Assembly: GCA_033980235.1 (NCBI GenBank)
Contig: CM067070.1
Span: forward strand, 11,292,046-11,356,045
Direction of reading: 5' to 3'
DNA: 64,000 nt
Source of the DNA: Diadema setosum
Lineage: Eukaryota; Echinodermata; Echinoidea; Diadematoida; Diadematidae
Below the pieces are notes generated by a model. That model did no database searches. It saw only the letters and a program-made list of their open reading frames with translations, and was not told the origin of the DNA. Numbering within the stretch: the first letter of the stretch is position 1; the number at the start of each line of letters is the position of its first letter. Made by a program: the position numbers and the translations under genes. Below are positions 12,363 through 25,015 of this stretch, one piece after another.

Positions 12363-13804
12363 GACGACATAATATCACTAGAACTCTTGGAGGAACATGA
12401 ATACAACTGTATGTATGACTGTAAACTAGAAATACATGTACAATGTATATATATATATTTTTTTTTTCAAATCAGGTGCGTCTAATAAATATTTTATGCA
12501 ATGAAGTCATGTCTCGCCTTAATTACTCCATCATTAATTTTACAGAATCTTTTGAGGAGTTGTGGATTTAGCAATTTTCGGAACAAATATCTTAGTACGG
12601 TGAAGCATTTTCATGATCTTTGAGTGACGATCTTGTATGATTCGAAGACTGCCAGTATTGCATAGACTAGCTATTCAAAACAATTATGTCACAACATAGC
12701 CCCCCCCCCCAAAAAAAAACAAACAAACAAACAAACAAACAAACAAAACACACATATGCACACATAAACGTATAAAAACAAGCAGATAAACACAAACAGA
12801 CATACACAAAATAATAACTCGAGTATCGAATCAACGTGAGTGGATAAAACGTTATTTTTCACATGCATGTGATTACAACATCGTTTTGCCCAAATTACAC
12901 ACGGGTAATTTCAATCTCCTTTGTCAAAAACACGATACATTTGAACTCATATATAAAATCATGATCTTCTGAAATGACAAATCTAACATAATCAACAAGT
13001 CTCTCTCTCTTTCTTTCTCTCTCTCTCTCTCTTTGTATAAGAATATGTATAATCACACATTTATATGCAGACACAATTATGTTCAGAGTTCACATAACAC
13101 CAATACATGTAATCAAAAATAAAATTCTTTGAGGTACTGTTAACAGCTAGCAAGTTGCCACCTGGCGAACTTATTTCAATATCAGAAGCTACAATTTGTA
13201 CTCATACATACCTTTTCAGTTTGAAATGATTTGGGAACACCGTAGATTTCATTTCAAAACCTAGACCAGAATTGTTAGTAGGAATGTGAAGGGCACACAA
13301 ACACACAAAATACAGCTGTAACTGACATGCACTTTACCTAGTTTAGGACCAATAAAAGCGAGTCATAATGACTATGATTCAAGTATCACTTGAGTAAAAT
13401 TTCAAACAATATTGGATGTTTGGGGAAAAAAAGAAATATAGTGCAAAACACATTGCATATACAATGCAAAGTCAATAATAAAGAGTTCCGATACACGTAT
13501 AACAAAACACCTGATATAACAGACTAATATTTCCGGTCCCAACAAGTTTATATTTTTGTGTGTGTTGTATTGGTGATTATTGACTTCTTATATGACAAAT
13601 TATCTGATATGATATATCTGATATTGTAAATATTTGTAAGTGGACAAGTGAGCCCATAAAACACAGCCATATAAATTGATGACGATGAACTCATCATCGC
13701 GTAGAGCACAACTTTAACCATAGAAATTCAGAGTGCAGTATATGCCTACTGTATGACTGCAACAATAGTTCAGAATTTCAATGCGCATGACAAATATTAC
13801 AACA
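12363..13804. other. Unit 1 noncoding, paralogous to 32.09-33.45 kb
   Basis: No gene seen. It contains a (CAAA)n run near 12,712-12,745, a (CT)n run near 13,000-13,030, and words such as CTGATATAACA repeated at 13,500-13,620. Most of it aligns by eye to unit 2. Confidence 0.6.
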
Positions 13805-14175
13805 AATGTCTTGATTGATTGATTGATTGATTACTTTATTGTCCACTCTGGATTTTTTTTTTTTGGACATTGGATATCACAACACAATAAACATTTAATA
13901 CATCACAGGTACACCACAGACATGTCACAGAATACGAATTAAATTAACTCATATTAACATACAATAACATATACACCAAAACAACATAATACATTAACCC
14001 ACATGTATAACTATACAAAAACTATTAATATTTATTACTTGTATACAATAATTAAACTCATAAATATATTCATTAATATCCTTTCCTCCACCAACATTAT
14101 AAACCAAATAATATATATCACCTGCATATCCCGATATATTTTATAATTCACTCCAGAATCTCCCCATAAATATAA
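13805..14175 (-). mobile_element. Likely LINE 3' end with (TCAA)n tail
   Basis: Read on the minus strand, the sequence ends GGACAATAAAGTAATCAATC, that is an AATAAA followed by a TCAA repeat, a form common at CR1/L2-like LINE 3' ends. It lies in a stretch (about 13.8-14.3 kb) absent from unit 2. No coding remnant is recognised, so the upstream limit is approximate. Confidence 0.45.
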
Positions 14176-14183
14176 ATACATGT

Positions 14184-14185
<2 letters not shown>

Positions 14186-14226
<41 letters not shown>

Positions 14227-14275
14227 ATATATATATATATATTTTTATATATATATATATATAATTATATATATC
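14186..14275. repeat. (CT)n and (TA)n microsatellites
   Basis: A (CT)n run is followed by (TA)n blocks. Present in unit 1 only. Confidence 0.9.
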
Positions 14276-14659
14276 CCATTGCCATAACAGCACCTTATCA
14301 GAAAATACTAACACAAAATCTGTCTTATATAATTACAACTTTAAATCATTACACATACCACTGTGAAACAACACAATCAATACATTTGTATAACAATCAC
14401 ATGTCCCCATTCCAACTCAAATGCTCAAAAACTGAGATGGCAGTTAGCTACACAAAATTTTGAATCATTTGTTGGGGCTTCACACTAACCCCATTTTTTC
14501 TACTGGTCCAACGGACAGGTTGAACTGTAGGTACCCAGTTTTTTCCACTTATATCTGTTCTATTCCTGAATAAAAAAAAAAGTTACTGGTCTGACAGTGA
14601 TTTTTAATGGTGTTCATGGTAAAACATATAAATAACACCCACAAAAAGACTTATTACAC

Positions 14660-15708
14660 AACTACGCATTACGTGGATCACATGTGAAGATTTGCAACTG
14701 AATTGCTTCTATACTAAGAGTAGTTTGATCCACATTTTGGTATGATTTTTATGAAAATTTGTGGTTGCCATGGCAATACATTACTTAATAATATTATTGA
14801 AGAAGAAGGTGTCTTCCACATGAGTAGCAAATGGAGCACACACAAATACAAAAAAAACAACAACAGTTCATCATGAACATAACAATATCAAGTTTCGAGG
14901 AAGGAATCATTGAATGATTATTAACTTCTTAAAAAAAAAGAACAAAACTAATTATACATAGGCAGTTGCATATCAAATGAAAGCAAATTAATGAAAGAAA
15001 TGCCAAAAGAGCAAGTGGACCACAGAATTTATCTTAAATGGTGCTCCAATCAAAATGAAGACACACCTATTATATGATCTAGAGATTGCAAGTGCGATAG
15101 GTGATCACTGTCATATAAAGCAATGCTTCTCTAACTGTTTGAACATAAATACGAATGTATATTTCAGACCGATGATTTTAAATACACTCAGGACAGGACT
15201 TTTAACATTTATTTCGCTTAGGGGCCTCATACATGTTTAACATGGCAAGCATAAGTTTTTGTTTGTTTGTTTGGTTGTTTGTTTTTTTGACAGACTTCTA
15301 AATAATGAAGTAAGCCAAAACAAAGACGCAAATCCATTCATTATATTCAATTATTTACAGTCTCCCTGTCTAGGAGGACCTCAGGAGGACACACGGAGGA
15401 CATGACAGACAAAAAAAAAAGAACAAGAGCTTTTACTTTAGAGTCCCCTAAATGTCGAGCACAAGGTAAACATACATTTCTGTGGCTATCAATGGGAGGG
15501 TATTTTTCCTTGAGAGAGGTGGCAGCTTTTTTATGTGCGCCATAAACAACGAAGGTCATCGGAAGTGTGTGCTATGTTCACTCCGAGACAGTTTAGAGTC
15601 CCCTCATTTAGCACGAGTCTATAGCGCAACTCTTTGAGGTTGTGGCTAAATCGTGCTACGTTGTCTAGCGTGATCTTTACCTCAGATTTAAACCAGACTC
15701 AGACATAA

Positions 15709-15789
<81 letters not shown>

Positions 15790-15961
15790 CTACAAGTTCA
15801 AGAGGAATTGATGACAGTTATTTTCTATCATTCTATAAGACTTCCACTGAACAATTCTACTACTTCTAATTCTGTACTTCTAATAAATAAGTATTGAAAA
15901 TAATCTCATTACGTATAGGATTCCAAATCGACTGAGGAATAGAGTCAGGTATTTATGCAAA
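14660..15961. other. 3' flank of reductase copy 1, no other gene
   Basis: Paralogous to about 33,620-35,264, and probably holds the 3' UTR of the minus-strand reductase. A TTTATT (AATAAA on the minus strand) lies near 15,208, but no polyadenylation signal can be assigned with confidence. A (TA)n run fills 15,714-15,786. Confidence 0.5.
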
Positions 15962-16110
15962 TCACTTTGGAACACCGATAGCAACACAATTTTTGTTGAA
16001 GTCTGATGTTTCCAGACATTGCAGCATGAACTTTGCAACATCTGCTCTTGGGATCGTATAAGCGGCCTTTGATGTAAACTGTCGTCCAATGTCAAACACC
16101 AGATCTTTGC
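15962..16110 (-). CDS. blvrb-like: Copy 1 exon 4 (residues 169-217)
   Basis: Acceptor ATCTTCAG precedes GCAAAGATCTGG. The exon completes the split Gly169 codon and reads GKDLVFDIGRQFTSK, then the conserved IPRADVAKFMLQCL segment, ending in GVPK and TGA. The RADVAKFMLQCL helix matches the ISKHDLGHFMLRCL region of BLVRB. Confidence 0.88.
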
Positions 16111-16666
16111 CTGAAGATGGAGATAGGGGGTGGAAAGAAAAAGAGGAATGGTCTTAATCTTGATTCAGATACACTGTAGAAAAATAGCATTCCAAATTCC
16201 TGTGCATTCAGCCTTAAAGAGAAATGACATCCAAATGCATATAATCTGTAGATTGAATGAGTGCAGAAGTACCAACAGAACATATCAGTGAAGTATGAGA
16301 AAAATTGGACAATACACTTGAAGACATTTACTGTCTAAAATCTTGTCTTTTCTGCCATAACTGAATGAGAAAATAACAATACAGTTTGCAAAATCACTTC
16401 TCTTTTCAATGACATTTTTTAAGGATGATACAGAGAAAAATAACATCACATTTCGGCACTCTATATCAGTGTACAGTAGCCACCACTAAATCAAGTAGTG
16501 TCTGGTGGAGCAGCTGATGGCCTAGCACAGACAAAAAGAGGATGAGAATAGATAAATATTCTGACCGATCTGGTGCTGCCCTCCCAACAATGAATTTGTG
16601 GAAAAGAGCTTGAAATGGCTATCCTCTTTATTGACTGAAAACCCAAGTTCTATACTATTGAATATG

Positions 16667-16711
<45 letters not shown>

Positions 16712-19700
16712 TAGCCAATAGGAGACTTGTGCTGTAATGGCATAACCTCTCTGTTGGCAACATGTGCAACTCTCAAGATTCTGTAATATTTTTATTTGAT
16801 ACTTTTTGTGCCAAGGACTTCACAAAGCGTGTACAATGCTATGGGTTGTATTTTTTTGTATCGATTGGCACTGCAAAGACACAAGGAGGTAATTTGATTG
16901 CACAGTCATAATACATACGAGTGAAAAGTCTCAAGTCATGCAAGATGAGAGGGAGACATGACTTTGAGAGCTCTAAACTACTTTCAAAAGACAACATTTA
17001 CATGTAGGTCATCATACAGTAAGTGTTGTTGGCATCCATCTGTCTCGTGAGACAATTGCATACACCCTGCATAAAACACCAGTTTATTTCTAGCAAGAGC
17101 ATTTCCTGCTATGACTATTAAAATAGGCCAACTCTCGAATGACAGCCTCGGCTAGACTTGCTACAAATGAAAGAGGTCGGTTGTGGAGATGCTGTGGGCA
17201 TGGCAGCTGTCCTCTGTTTTCGAGCTTTCCTGGATTCCAGTGTCTTCTCATTTCTCTGTGTTTCTCCATGATGCCATTACGTACGACAAGTCTCCACCTT
17301 GTACGGTCTGCAGCAATGGTTTCCCAACTCTTCACTTTCCAACCATTTGCGTTTATGTCGCCCTTGCAGACGTCCTTGTACCTGAGGTTTAGGCGACCAA
17401 TAGCTCTGGAACCAGTGGCAAGCTCTCCATAACAGCAAAGGCCTTACCAATAGTTTATCCAGCTCAGCATCCAGAGACATGTTGCTAGAATTGGTTGAAC
17501 CTAAGTAAGTGAAGCTGTTGACAGCTATCCAACTCGTAATTGTCAATGGTGATGGAGGGTGGGGTTTCAATTCCCTGGCACATGAGTTTGGTCTTCTGCA
17601 GGCTGATTTTAAATCCGAACTCTCTGCATGCTTGCGAAAATCTATCCATGATAGTTTGAAGGGCTTCTTCCGTATGAACTGTGAATGCTGCGTCGTCTGC
17701 AAACAACATTTCCCTGATTAGTACATGACGTGCTTTCGTCTTTGCTTTCAGACGGGCCAGATTGAACAGCTTGCCATCCTATCTTGTATGTATCTAGATA
17801 TCCTCAGTAGCATTCTCAAATGCATAGGACAGCAGCATAGAGAAGAAATCATCAAACCAAGTCAGTGCCACAGGACACATCCTTGTTTCATCCCGCTACG
17901 AATTACTGGCATAGACTTGGAGTTGCCTTTCGTACACTTATTCAGGAATCGTACATTAGCGACTAATGTTCTAACATAGTCCTTGGGGTCAGCACTTTTC
18001 TCTCGTTATTCCATTTTTTGTTGTTGTTGTTCTGGTATTTGGTATACCAGAGGAAATTAAGTTCCTATATTGTACATGAGGATAATTGTGATCTCGGGAC
18101 CTGAATTTTGACTTTGTTGCAATTGGACTTGTTACAAACGAGTTTGGTATAATGGAAGCGCACTGTATCTTTGTAAGTTGGGAATCTACCAACTGTACAA
18201 AATAACACATATACAGTGAAATAATAATAATAAAGACAGATAATAATTTTCGGACCTGCATTTTACTCTATTGTTTAATGGGGCTTTGTCACAACCATGT
18301 TCAGTATGGAATATGTGCGCACTGTATCTTTGGGAAGACAGGGTGCTTCCACCTGTTAAAAAAATGACACATTTCTGCAGAGGCTGAGCATACCTGTACG
18401 TGCAGAGTTAGTGAGCTGCGGGGGTAGGACCATGGTGTAATCAATGTCCTGGCATTCGTCTTCAAGGTACTTGGCCATCACCGCCATGTCGTTGAGCGGC
18501 TTCGACAGTATCGGTCGTATCACCCAGCGGGCCATGCGGCCAGGATCATCATTGGGGTCAACTGCAAGCATGGACACAGACAATGGAACAATGGGATGCA
18601 CACACTGTATGCTGCATGTCTCCGATACCCTCTCCGGTAGACACAACGGGCTGGGCAGAGACATTTTTGTTTTCTGCATTGCAGTCATGCCTGTCAGGCA
18701 CAGCGAATAGTGCAACAATCATTCACAGAGACAGTATCGTGCATTTGTGAAAAGCTCACTTGCTATATATCGATAGGATCGAGGGCGCAATAACGAGATC
18801 AATTATGGCTTGTTCAATGTATGAAACATGTGTACAATATGTGTGAAAATAAGTACTTTCATATACATGTAGGCCTAGATGTGTACAGTGATGATACATA
18901 ACTGTTTGTGAGTGATACACATAACCTGTTTAGAATCTGTCTGTACTGTCCACCTCTTTTGAAAACCTATCTATGGCGGTATACCGCCATTCTTGTCATC
19001 TCTACTGGGTGGCTGTTACAGACCGATCTGAATGCATACTCACCTTTGACATGCCAGGTTGCGATGGTGATGATGCGACTGACCTTGGCTGCCCGCATGG
19101 CCGGTACGATGGCCTTCATCGAGCCCGAGTAGATGGTGGTGGCCCGAGTGAGATTGTTCGACCCCAGGCACGACAGGACGGCGTCGCAGCCATCGAGGTG
19201 TGTCTGCAGAAACTCTGTGGAGAAGATGTCGCCTTCCACAACCTGAATGATAGAGACAACATTGGTTACACACCACCCAGCATTGGCTTACACGTCTACT
19301 CACTCACTGTTCCTACTACCATTTTGGAAATGGGGACAGGAAAGGGTTGAGGAGGAGGAGGAGGAAGAAGAAGAAGAGGAGGAAGAGGAGGAAGAGGAGG
19401 AAGAGGAGGAAGAGGGGGAAGAGGAGGAAGAGGAGGAAGAGGAGGGGGAGGGAGGAGGAGGTAGAGAACATAGATGTAGAATTACGTGATTATCTCTAAA
19501 AATAAATTCCTTAATCATGTGACCATCAGACATGGCTCTCAATTTGTTCTGATTGTAAAATAGTGTTCAGGTCTCTAAACTCAAATTTTATGAGTTCCCT
19601 ACAAGCAGTTCCTAACCAAATAGACATGGTGAAGAAAGTTCAAAGAAGAGCTTTTCACTTTGTGTGTGGGACCTACAGTTGGCAAAAGAATAACATTGCA

Positions 19701-22700
19701 ACTGCAGACTGTTACTAAATCATTCACGTAGTCAACAGATAGTTTATTACAATAACATTGAATACCAAAACAAAAGTCAAGATTTACTTCATAGTGCATC
19801 CAAAATTGCAGGTTTTCACATGTGTAAACATGTATGAATACACATGGATGAATACACAAATAATGACAAATTAAAAGCCACATGCACATGTTCTGAGGTA
19901 AATGCCATATTTTATTTATCATCCATCCCAAATTGGAACGTTTACATGCACAAAAAACAAGTTGTAACGTTATAGCACGTAGACCTACAAGCATTGCTGA
20001 CCTGGAGACCATTGCCCATGAGGAATGAGCCAAAATCCCCACGGAGCGCTGCCAGACGTTTGTGAGAGACTGTACCTCTCATCTACAGCAGGTCATTGCA
20101 GCAAATGGGTGCTGCACGAAGTACTAAAGACACACCCTCCCTGGTTGAGTAACATTACAACCCTTTACTTGATTTTTGTGAGTTATTTTATTATTAGTAT
20201 TATTATTTTTTTTTTTGCGCATAATTATAGTTCCAGATTTCTTGTTTTTCTCCCGGCTTGCTGGCGGTGACGATCATGGCATCAAAGCAGTGAAGCATGC
20301 TAAAAATGTCTTTGTGGCGCTTTTTGTGATGTACAGGCGCATGATTTAATTAACAATACAATGAATGTCATTGTGTATTAGGTCCATGGTATACAAACAA
20401 TTAAGCACTACCATGTTTAGTCTCGTGTAATCGTCTATGTGTAATGTTCATCACTCTCATGATTGTGATGATACCTGGTTGGAGGGAAGGTGACAATCAT
20501 GCACGCCCAGTGTCATTCACATGCATTATGTATGAACGCACGGGGGCTGTTTGTTATTGCGAAGGTTCACTATTCCGAAGGTTCGTTATTCCGAAGCTTC
20601 GTTATTCCGAAACACACAAATTCCCTATACCTAGAGGTTCGTTAATCCGAACATTTGTGGCGGTATTCCCAAGGCTCGTTATTCCGAAGATTTGTAAATC
20701 CGAAAATAAAATTCGGAATAATGAACCTTCGGAATAACGAATCTTCGGACTGAAGAGCCTTCGGAATAACGAGCTGTAACCGAACGCACGATGCTGTGCC
20801 TGTCAACTTTTAGGTGGAAATGCTCAGAGGCAATTGTCATAGGTCAAGGTCAAATAATATTTCCCGACATCTCTTGTATGCGTATATAAAGGAATCCCGT
20901 CACAAACGAGATCATCGGTTCCGAGTGACTTTTCTCGTTATATTCGGATTCTTGTTGTATCTGAGCACTTGTGTATCCAATGCTCTGTTAAGATTGGGTT
21001 ACATGCACTGAATAATTACGCAGTGATGAGACGTCATATTAATGAACAGAAAAACAGAAAATGCGGGAGCATTCTTGCGATAATTACAATGATTATGATA
21101 TTTTTTCTTAACGCTTTTTTATCGTATATGTTTTCGATTTGACAAAGCATAATATACTAGTATCATGTCCTAGATGATACCTCCCTTTTGTTATCCACAT
21201 ACTTACTAATCTGCACGTGTGAGAAGGGAGAGATGAAGAAAAAAATATGCATGGGAAGGTGACTTTCACCTCATTTGGGAAGGACATCGCGCTATCAACG
21301 ATGCGGTAAGCTTAACTCGCGTGGATAAAAGCTGTGACTAAAATCCGAATTTGCATTTCACTCTACTACAAATTACTTATATAAATCACTTGTATTATGG
21401 TGAAAGTTTGCATCACGGTCTTTATTCTCATCCTTTGTTTCCTTGAGGGAAACTTTGCCCAACATCCTGTTTATTATTTCTCTCGCTATATACTGTACCC
21501 TGTGATGCCCAAAACCCGTGCTTTATCAATACCCACAGATGATTTTTACTGCCTGAGCGCCATGTGATTCCGACTTGTTGCGATGCATCAGGTTAGTGCA
21601 TGCCAAAGCGTGAATGTTTAAAGGAGACCTCCGGATGATTTTCAGATTCTTACATTTGAACAACTATAAATTAGTTATACGGGGTACAGAGTTTCAGAAT
21701 TTATAGTGATTGGGACGAAGGATAAGAATGTTTTCGAAATTTCTAACAAATTGCAATGAACAAGGATGATGACATGGCAGCCTCATCATAAGAATGCATG
21801 AGTTGGGCCTCAAGGAAACAGAACAAAAGAAGAAGGCATGCATAGATTATACACAGGTGAACTTGCAAGCAAGTGGTGTTGTTATGGAATTACGCTGCCA
21901 CATTTCTGAAATATGTGAGGCTCCTATGTCATCGACACTGTTCAGTGTAATTTGTTTAAGGTTTTTCAAAGTATTGATTCTCTGCTCAAGAACCTCAATA
22001 TTCCACAAATCTATACATGGTACTATCGATTTATGTATCACATGATATGAAATTATGAAAATCGTCTGGAATGCCCCTTTAACCCGACGAGACTGACGGG
22101 TGCATGCCGTTTTTGTAATACGAAAACAAACACTAGTACCCGGTAAATGTTGATTGCAAAATCGACTAAAGTAGTATTAATATTAGGTAGAGTTGAATTT
22201 AATTCAAAAGCAAACGACCTCATCGTATAAATGCGGGTTTGCAATCAGATTCTGATTCAATTTCTTTCATAATCAAAGATGCGATTTTGGGGTATCTAAC
22301 TGAGCGGATAATGTATGCAAAAGTAGCGAATAGTAACAAATTTTAAATGTCGCAAGCTTCAGTAATACTTGCAATCAAACTCGAAAACAGTTTTTGTTGG
22401 TGTAACCAGTTTTTCTTCTCGCAAAGAAATTTTGAACATGTTCTGAATTAACTGCCGAAACCTACAATTCGCTACGTTCGCAAACATTCACCGCTCACGG
22501 TTAGATACTCCCTTTACGTAACTTTGGAAAGTTTAACTTTTAATACATTTCGGATAACATAAATAAATAATGTTATACACTATTTTGTTGTTGTTGTTGT
22601 TGTTGTTGTTGTTAAGCAATTTTTTTTTTTTAAATTCAAACTGAAGCGTTTGTGTTAACATCTACGCTTACAATGTATGCTTAAATAGCGAAGGTTGTAT

Positions 22701-25015
22701 ATCTACAAAATCTTCCGATGCTGTTCAATCATGGCCCTCGAAAAGAGACTTTAAGACACTGAATGGCAGATGTTAGTCTCTACTTGCTCGCAACGATAAT
22801 TCAGACAATTACGCGGAGAATGGACCTTTTCTGGTTTCAAAATACTTCGTGATTTTGCCCGCTGTTTATTTTTTTGCGTAAAAAAAGATAATCGTTATAT
22901 CATATGCGCAAAAATAATTCGTCTTTGTTTTTCTTTGTTTTAAGGCCCGAAAATCATCTCGCAATAACCGGAACTTCGGATCCCCATGGGCTAACACGCA
23001 AAGTTAGTTGGGACCGGATGATTTATCTCGTTAGAAGCGATTCTCGTTGTATCCGATCTTGTTATTATGGTATTGCCCTGTACCAACATGTAGAATTTCT
23101 GAACTCATTTTCATGAAACTTAGCGTATAGAATGCATCATCAGGTAGAGGTTGATTCTTTAGATAAGGTTTTAGGCCATTCAATTTGCCAAAGGTCAAAG
23201 TGATTTTTTTTTCACAACATAATATTTCGGAAAATGCCAAGATAACTTTTAATGAAATAATACATACATGACTGTAATGCCTGACGATGATTTTCTCGGG
23301 AGGTTTGTGTCATTAAGTCGGAGTGTCAAGAGACAGTTATAATGCACAAAAATTACAGTAGGCCTACTGAACGGAGAAATTGAAAAGGAAATCTACCCCA
23401 AATAATAATTAAGCTTGAAAAGAGAAAAATATTCCCTGCAGAACAACACAAAAATGACAAGAACCGGTCAAAAAAAAAAGAAAAAAGAAGAATACATTTG
23501 ATATCGGAATTTCACTTCTTTTTTTTTTTTCGGGGAAACACTTTCTGACCAGGGGTTATGAATATTTAATTCAGCAAGTTGACGATGTCATGCTCTCACA
23601 TTGATTCCTTTCGTATAGGGCCTACAGAAACGAAAAGAAGAAAAATCTCATATTTCAGCTGCATAAATAAAAGAAAAAAACTTGCCTTAAAATGAACAAA
23701 TGTTAACACTGATATATCTTTCTATGGGAGCATGATTTTACTTTTACAACCGTATTTAGTTATATTAGCTAAAAATGAAATGTTTTCGTTATTATTATAA
23801 TTATATTATAATAAAACAAGAAAAAAACTGTGAGGGTAGACATCATCAACTCCCTCATTGCAGTATTCACAAGGACTGTCAAAAAATGATTTTCGAAAAA
23901 AAAAAATCAAAATGTCATATGGTCCTCATTTCGTATCCAATTTGTGTCATTTTTTAAATGCTCTGTAGGGAATATTTTTCTCTTTCTTTTGAAGTTTATT
24001 TTACAGATGTAAATTCTTCTTTAAACTAATTTCTCCATACAATTCCTAGAAAACACAAGATTTGTATGCACTAAGTTAAAGTTAGACTGGACAAAATAAT
24101 AATGTGTAGGGAAATATTTCTGCCCTGAGTTAAGATTCAAGAGGAAACGCTAAAATTTTAGTTTGTTGTCTACCTATTGAAAATGGCTGAAAGTATAAAA
24201 ATTGGTGGAAACAGAGAGGCTTATTTGCTAGTCATGATATAACAAAGGTATCATTTAGTATCACTGTGTTCTCAATAATCTATCTTTGCTCCACTTTGGA
24301 AGCAAATATTGACCTTGACTCCTCCTTTACCTCCTTCAAAGCATCCTCGAACTCCGTCTTGACATTGATCGGCGCTACATGCACTGGCTACATGTACTTC
24401 ACTTTGTATGTGAGGCTAAGGAATACGAGAAACATTGTACATTTAATAACATTGCGGATGACGTAAAGCATGAATATTTATTTGCGTATGCGCAGATAAT
24501 TGTACTTGCGAGATACGGACAACCGCAGCTCATCAAAGATGATGACAACTTATCTTGTTTTCGGAAGTAATGGTGAGAGATACATAGCCGCCTACAATAA
24601 TCAACAATACGGTATTACAACTTGTGGCTTTTTGTTGCGAATCCAAGTTTCGTTTCGAATGCTGAGTTCCTTGCAGATTTGCGAGCGTCGCAGTGCACTT
24701 CGATTACTCACAAAATTGCAAGCAAGTCGACCTTCGGGGCGCTTTAATACAGTGCGCCCCGCGCCAGGGTTACAGCGTATGCGTATACCCAGACTGAGCC
24801 GAGACACTGCCACGGTGTGACTGTAGCGATATACCGCCATCCGTACGGTGACTTACTTGTTACCCCGCCCTACTTACTTGCAGTTTTTCATGTTGAATCG
24901 AGCTCAGTTTAGCTGGATTCCTTACAACTGTGACGACCTCATGTCCTTCGTCTAAGGCCAATTTAACCAGTTCCAGCCCAGTATTCCCAGTTGATCCAAG
25001 TATAGTTAGCTTCAT
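15962..25015 (-). CDS. blvrb-like: Flavin reductase (NADPH)/biliverdin reductase B-like, copy 1
   Basis: Four exons on the minus strand join to a 217-residue protein: 25,015-24,878, 19,242-19,044, 18,561-18,394 and 16,110-15,962. All junctions are GT-AG, with phases 0, 1 and 1, and introns of 5,635, 482 and 2,283 bases. Residues 1-13 form the first beta strand and glycine loop GSTGNTG of an atypical short-chain dehydrogenase Rossmann fold. VVRNPAKL (30-37) follows, with R32 at the place that reads the NADP phosphate. GDI (50-52), the DAVLSCLG strand (66-73), YTMVLPP (154-160) and TG (168-169) also match the BLVRB family. Length is close to human BLVRB (206). By family it would be a cytosolic NADPH-dependent reductase of flavins or tetrapyrroles; the substrate is inferred, not shown. 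The start is the first ATG of exon 1 in good register with the family start. Its paralogue is at 35,265-44,446. Alternative: another NmrA/SDR-a oxidoreductase. Confidence 0.88.
16111..17095. other. Copy 1 intron 3, distal part
   Basis: No coding sequence. A (TA)n run lies at about 16,670-16,710. About 16,440-16,510 is paralogous to 37,420-37,480 in unit 2. Confidence 0.6.
17096..17995 (-). pseudogene. LINE reverse-transcriptase 3' remnant in intron 3
   Basis: Minus-strand pieces follow the order of a LINE ORF2. KQGCVL lies near 17,880. LFADDAAF, with the catalytic FADD, lies near 17,690-17,709, then the ISLQKTKLMCQG segment, NSFTYLGSTNSSNMSLDAEL, RLNLRYKDVCKGDI, SWETIAADRTRWR and a C-terminal SHSRKC word near 17,105. 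Frame changes and a deletion between the DAEL and RLNLRYKD parts show it is dead. It lies in the same orientation as the host gene. Only about 90 bases of its upstream end are recognisable in unit 2 (39,289-39,378). Confidence 0.85.
18000..18360. repeat. Two diverged tandem ~165-bp repeats in intron 3
   Basis: Two copies carry GGACCTGAATTTTGACTTTG-like, then TTGTTACAAACGAGTTTGG-like, then GCGCACTGTATCTTTG words. The same pair is present in unit 2 at about 39,440-39,760, so it predates the duplication. Confidence 0.6.
18394..18561 (-). CDS. blvrb-like: Copy 1 exon 3 (residues 113-169)
   Basis: Acceptor GCTTGCAG precedes TTGACCCCAATG and donor ACAG|GTATGC follows. It encodes the split Val113, DPNDDPGRMARWVIRP, the helix LSKPLNDMAVMAKYLEDE, then YTMVLPPQLTN and TG. 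Confidence 0.9.
19044..19242 (-). CDS. blvrb-like: Copy 1 exon 2 (residues 47-112)
   Basis: Acceptor TATCATTCAG precedes GTTGTGGAAGGC and donor CAAAG|GTGAGT follows. It encodes VVEGDIFS, the HLDGCDAVLSCLG strand-loop and the helix MKAIVPAMRAAKVSR, then IITIATWHVK. The site aligned with BLVRB Thr110/Ser111 is Ala107/Thr108 here. Confidence 0.9.
19348..19460. repeat. GAG/GAA polypurine tract
   Basis: A tract of GGA and GAA triplets of about 110 bases; a related shorter one lies at 40,816-40,905 in unit 2. Long poly-Glu and poly-Ser frames across it are artefacts. Confidence 0.95.
19530..19700 (+). pseudogene. LINE reverse-transcriptase scrap
   Basis: The plus strand reads IDMVKKVQRRAFHFVCGTY, which matches the EKVQRRAARFV segment near the C-terminus of LINE ORF2 proteins. 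The paralogous scrap in unit 2 is at about 41,040-41,135 (MLEKVQRRAICFVCGT), so the insertion predates the duplication. Confidence 0.6.
19995..20127 (+). pseudogene. Tc1-like transposase C-terminal scrap
   Basis: The reading frame gives ADLETIAHEE, stop, AKIPTERCQTFVRDCTSHLQ and QVIAANGCCTKY, then a stop. It matches the last 40 or so residues of Tc1/mariner transposases (EEW..IP...C...V..M..RCQAVI.A.G..TKY), with the Trp codon turned into TGA. Nothing upstream of it remains. Confidence 0.7.
20543..20781. mobile_element. TTCGTTATTCCGAAGG-word element with 9-bp target duplication
   Basis: The element repeats TTCGTTATTCCGAA about ten times, forward and as its reverse complement. Its ends are imperfect inverted repeats (...TTGTTATTGCGAAGG and CCTTCGGAATAACGAGCTG...). 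A 9-base direct repeat, GAACGCACG, flanks it exactly at 20,534-20,542 and 20,782-20,790. A 9-bp duplication fits Mutator-like or similar DNA transposons. No coding capacity. Confidence 0.75.
20791..21617. other. Intron 1 (copy 1) sequence, nothing recognised
   Basis: AT-rich intron sequence. A block at about 20,920-20,970 (CTCGTTATATTCGGATTC) resembles one near 23,025-23,060, suggesting another old repeat. Confidence 0.45.
21618..22082. mobile_element. TTAA-flanked MITE, family A
   Basis: Begins TTAAAGGAGACCTCCGGATG and ends CGTCTGGAATGCCCCTTTAA. It is the same family as 31,159-31,635 in opposite orientation. Both copies are bounded by TTAA, the piggyBac-type target. About 465 bp, no intact coding. 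Confidence 0.8.
22289..22513. mobile_element. Small inverted-repeat element
   Basis: Imperfect inverted repeats of about 45 bases: GGTATCTAACTGAGCGGATA...GTAGCGAAT at the left, ATTCGCTACG...CCGCTCACGGTTAGATACTC at the right. Total about 225 bp. Confidence 0.6.
22514..24877. other. Copy 1 intron 1, proximal part
   Basis: No gene seen. It holds a (TTG)n run at about 22,584-22,612 and several A/T homopolymers. At about 24,760-24,840 a GC-rich block is paralogous to 43,960-44,040 in unit 2. Confidence 0.55.
24878..25015 (-). CDS. blvrb-like: Copy 1 exon 1 (residues 1-46)
   Basis: Starts MKLTILGSTGNTGLELV and ends QHEKLQ, followed by the strong donor GTAAGTAG. The GSTGNTG dinucleotide loop is here. 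An upstream in-frame ATG at 25,042 would add nine residues not conserved in copy 2, so the MKLT start is chosen. Confidence 0.9.

Noticed and set aside
19247..19542. Poly-Glu and poly-Ser ORFs
   Set aside because: They are both strands of a GAG/GAA microsatellite.
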